Below the pieces are notes generated by a model, which was not told the DNA's origin, made no database searches, and worked only from the letters and a program-made list of their open reading frames with translations. The translations under genes and the position numbers were made by a program. Shown piece after piece: positions 29,333-29,375 of a stretch of 29,375 bases of DNA. Source of the stretch: DATCJA01 sp050742335 (GTDB taxonomy: Bacteria > Acidobacteriota > Vicinamibacteria > Vicinamibacterales > UBA2999); contig JBOGIR010000510.1 in assembly GCA_050742335.1 (NCBI GenBank), positions 1-29,375 on the forward strand, given 5' to 3'. The stretch's first letter is position 1, and each line of letters opens with the position of its first letter.

Positions 29333-29375
29333 GGAGAGATGTCCGAGTGGTTGAAGGAGCACGCTTGGAAAGCGA
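29333..29375 (+). tRNA. tRNA-Ser(GGA), 5' part, cut by the window end
   Basis: The sequence from 29333 gives acceptor strand GGAGAGA, then TG, the D arm TCCGAGTGGTTGAAGGA, which is characteristic of bacterial tRNA-Ser, and the anticodon loop TTGGAAA with anticodon GGA. The first three pairs of the anticodon stem (CGC/GCG) are seen. The next base, A at the window's last position, would face A and not pair. The variable arm and 3' half lie outside the window. Confidence 0.85.

Noticed and set aside
1..29375. A general reassignment of TGA as a sense codon
   Set aside because: Many intact genes here end at TGA at the family's expected length, for example the hydrolase, the hydroxylase large subunits' neighbours and the toxin-antitoxin genes.
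1..29375. CRISPR arrays, insertion sequences or rRNA genes
   Set aside because: No regularly spaced repeats, transposase motifs or rRNA-like sequence were seen; the only RNA gene is the partial tRNA-Ser at the end.

Overview
The window looks like chromosomal DNA of a high-GC soil or sediment bacterium, most likely an Acidobacteriota member of the Vicinamibacterales type. This is an inference from family content: an ECF sigma factor of the TIGR02999 kind, a PknB-like kinase with a C-terminal TolB-like/TPR region, a TonB-dependent receptor with an N-terminal carboxypeptidase-regulatory domain, a TPR/PD40 propeller protein, and two IorAB-type molybdenum hydroxylases.

Layout. 39-1175 is a secreted alpha/beta hydrolase. 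1270-6914 holds two tandem [2Fe-2S]/molybdopterin hydroxylase modules (small subunit plus Tat-exported large subunit). In the second small subunit a conserved cluster-ligand cysteine codon is replaced by an in-frame TGA. On the minus strand, 11753-6966 is a histidine kinase, response regulator and PD40 propeller protein. 11881-12729 is a DUF1778/GNAT (TacAT-like) toxin-antitoxin operon with a palindromic operator. 12758-19597 is a signalling and uptake block: ECF sigma factor, exported hypothetical protein, membrane Ser/Thr kinase and TonB-dependent receptor.

19598-24150 is patchy. It has a decayed PIN-domain fragment, an intact class C beta-lactamase-like serine hydrolase (minus strand), about 0.9 kb of gene debris, RecQ helicase, and a second 3'-end fragment of a serine hydrolase paralogue. 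24175-24857 is a VapBC-type module with its own operator. 24960-27206 is a DUF255 thioredoxin-fold lipoprotein (minus strand).

27295-29375 looks like the eroded end of an integrated element beside a tRNA-Ser gene. It holds a second TacAT-like pair, an orphan Phd-type antitoxin followed by only the first nine codons of a VapC-like toxin, a broken hypothetical gene, a 5'-truncated tyrosine recombinase and short direct repeats, then the start of tRNA-Ser(GGA).

The most interesting points are the TGA at the [2Fe-2S] cysteine (selenocysteine, readthrough or fresh pseudogene), the stacked and partly deleted toxin-antitoxin modules next to the integrase remnant, and the paired serine hydrolase 3' ends that differ mostly at silent positions.
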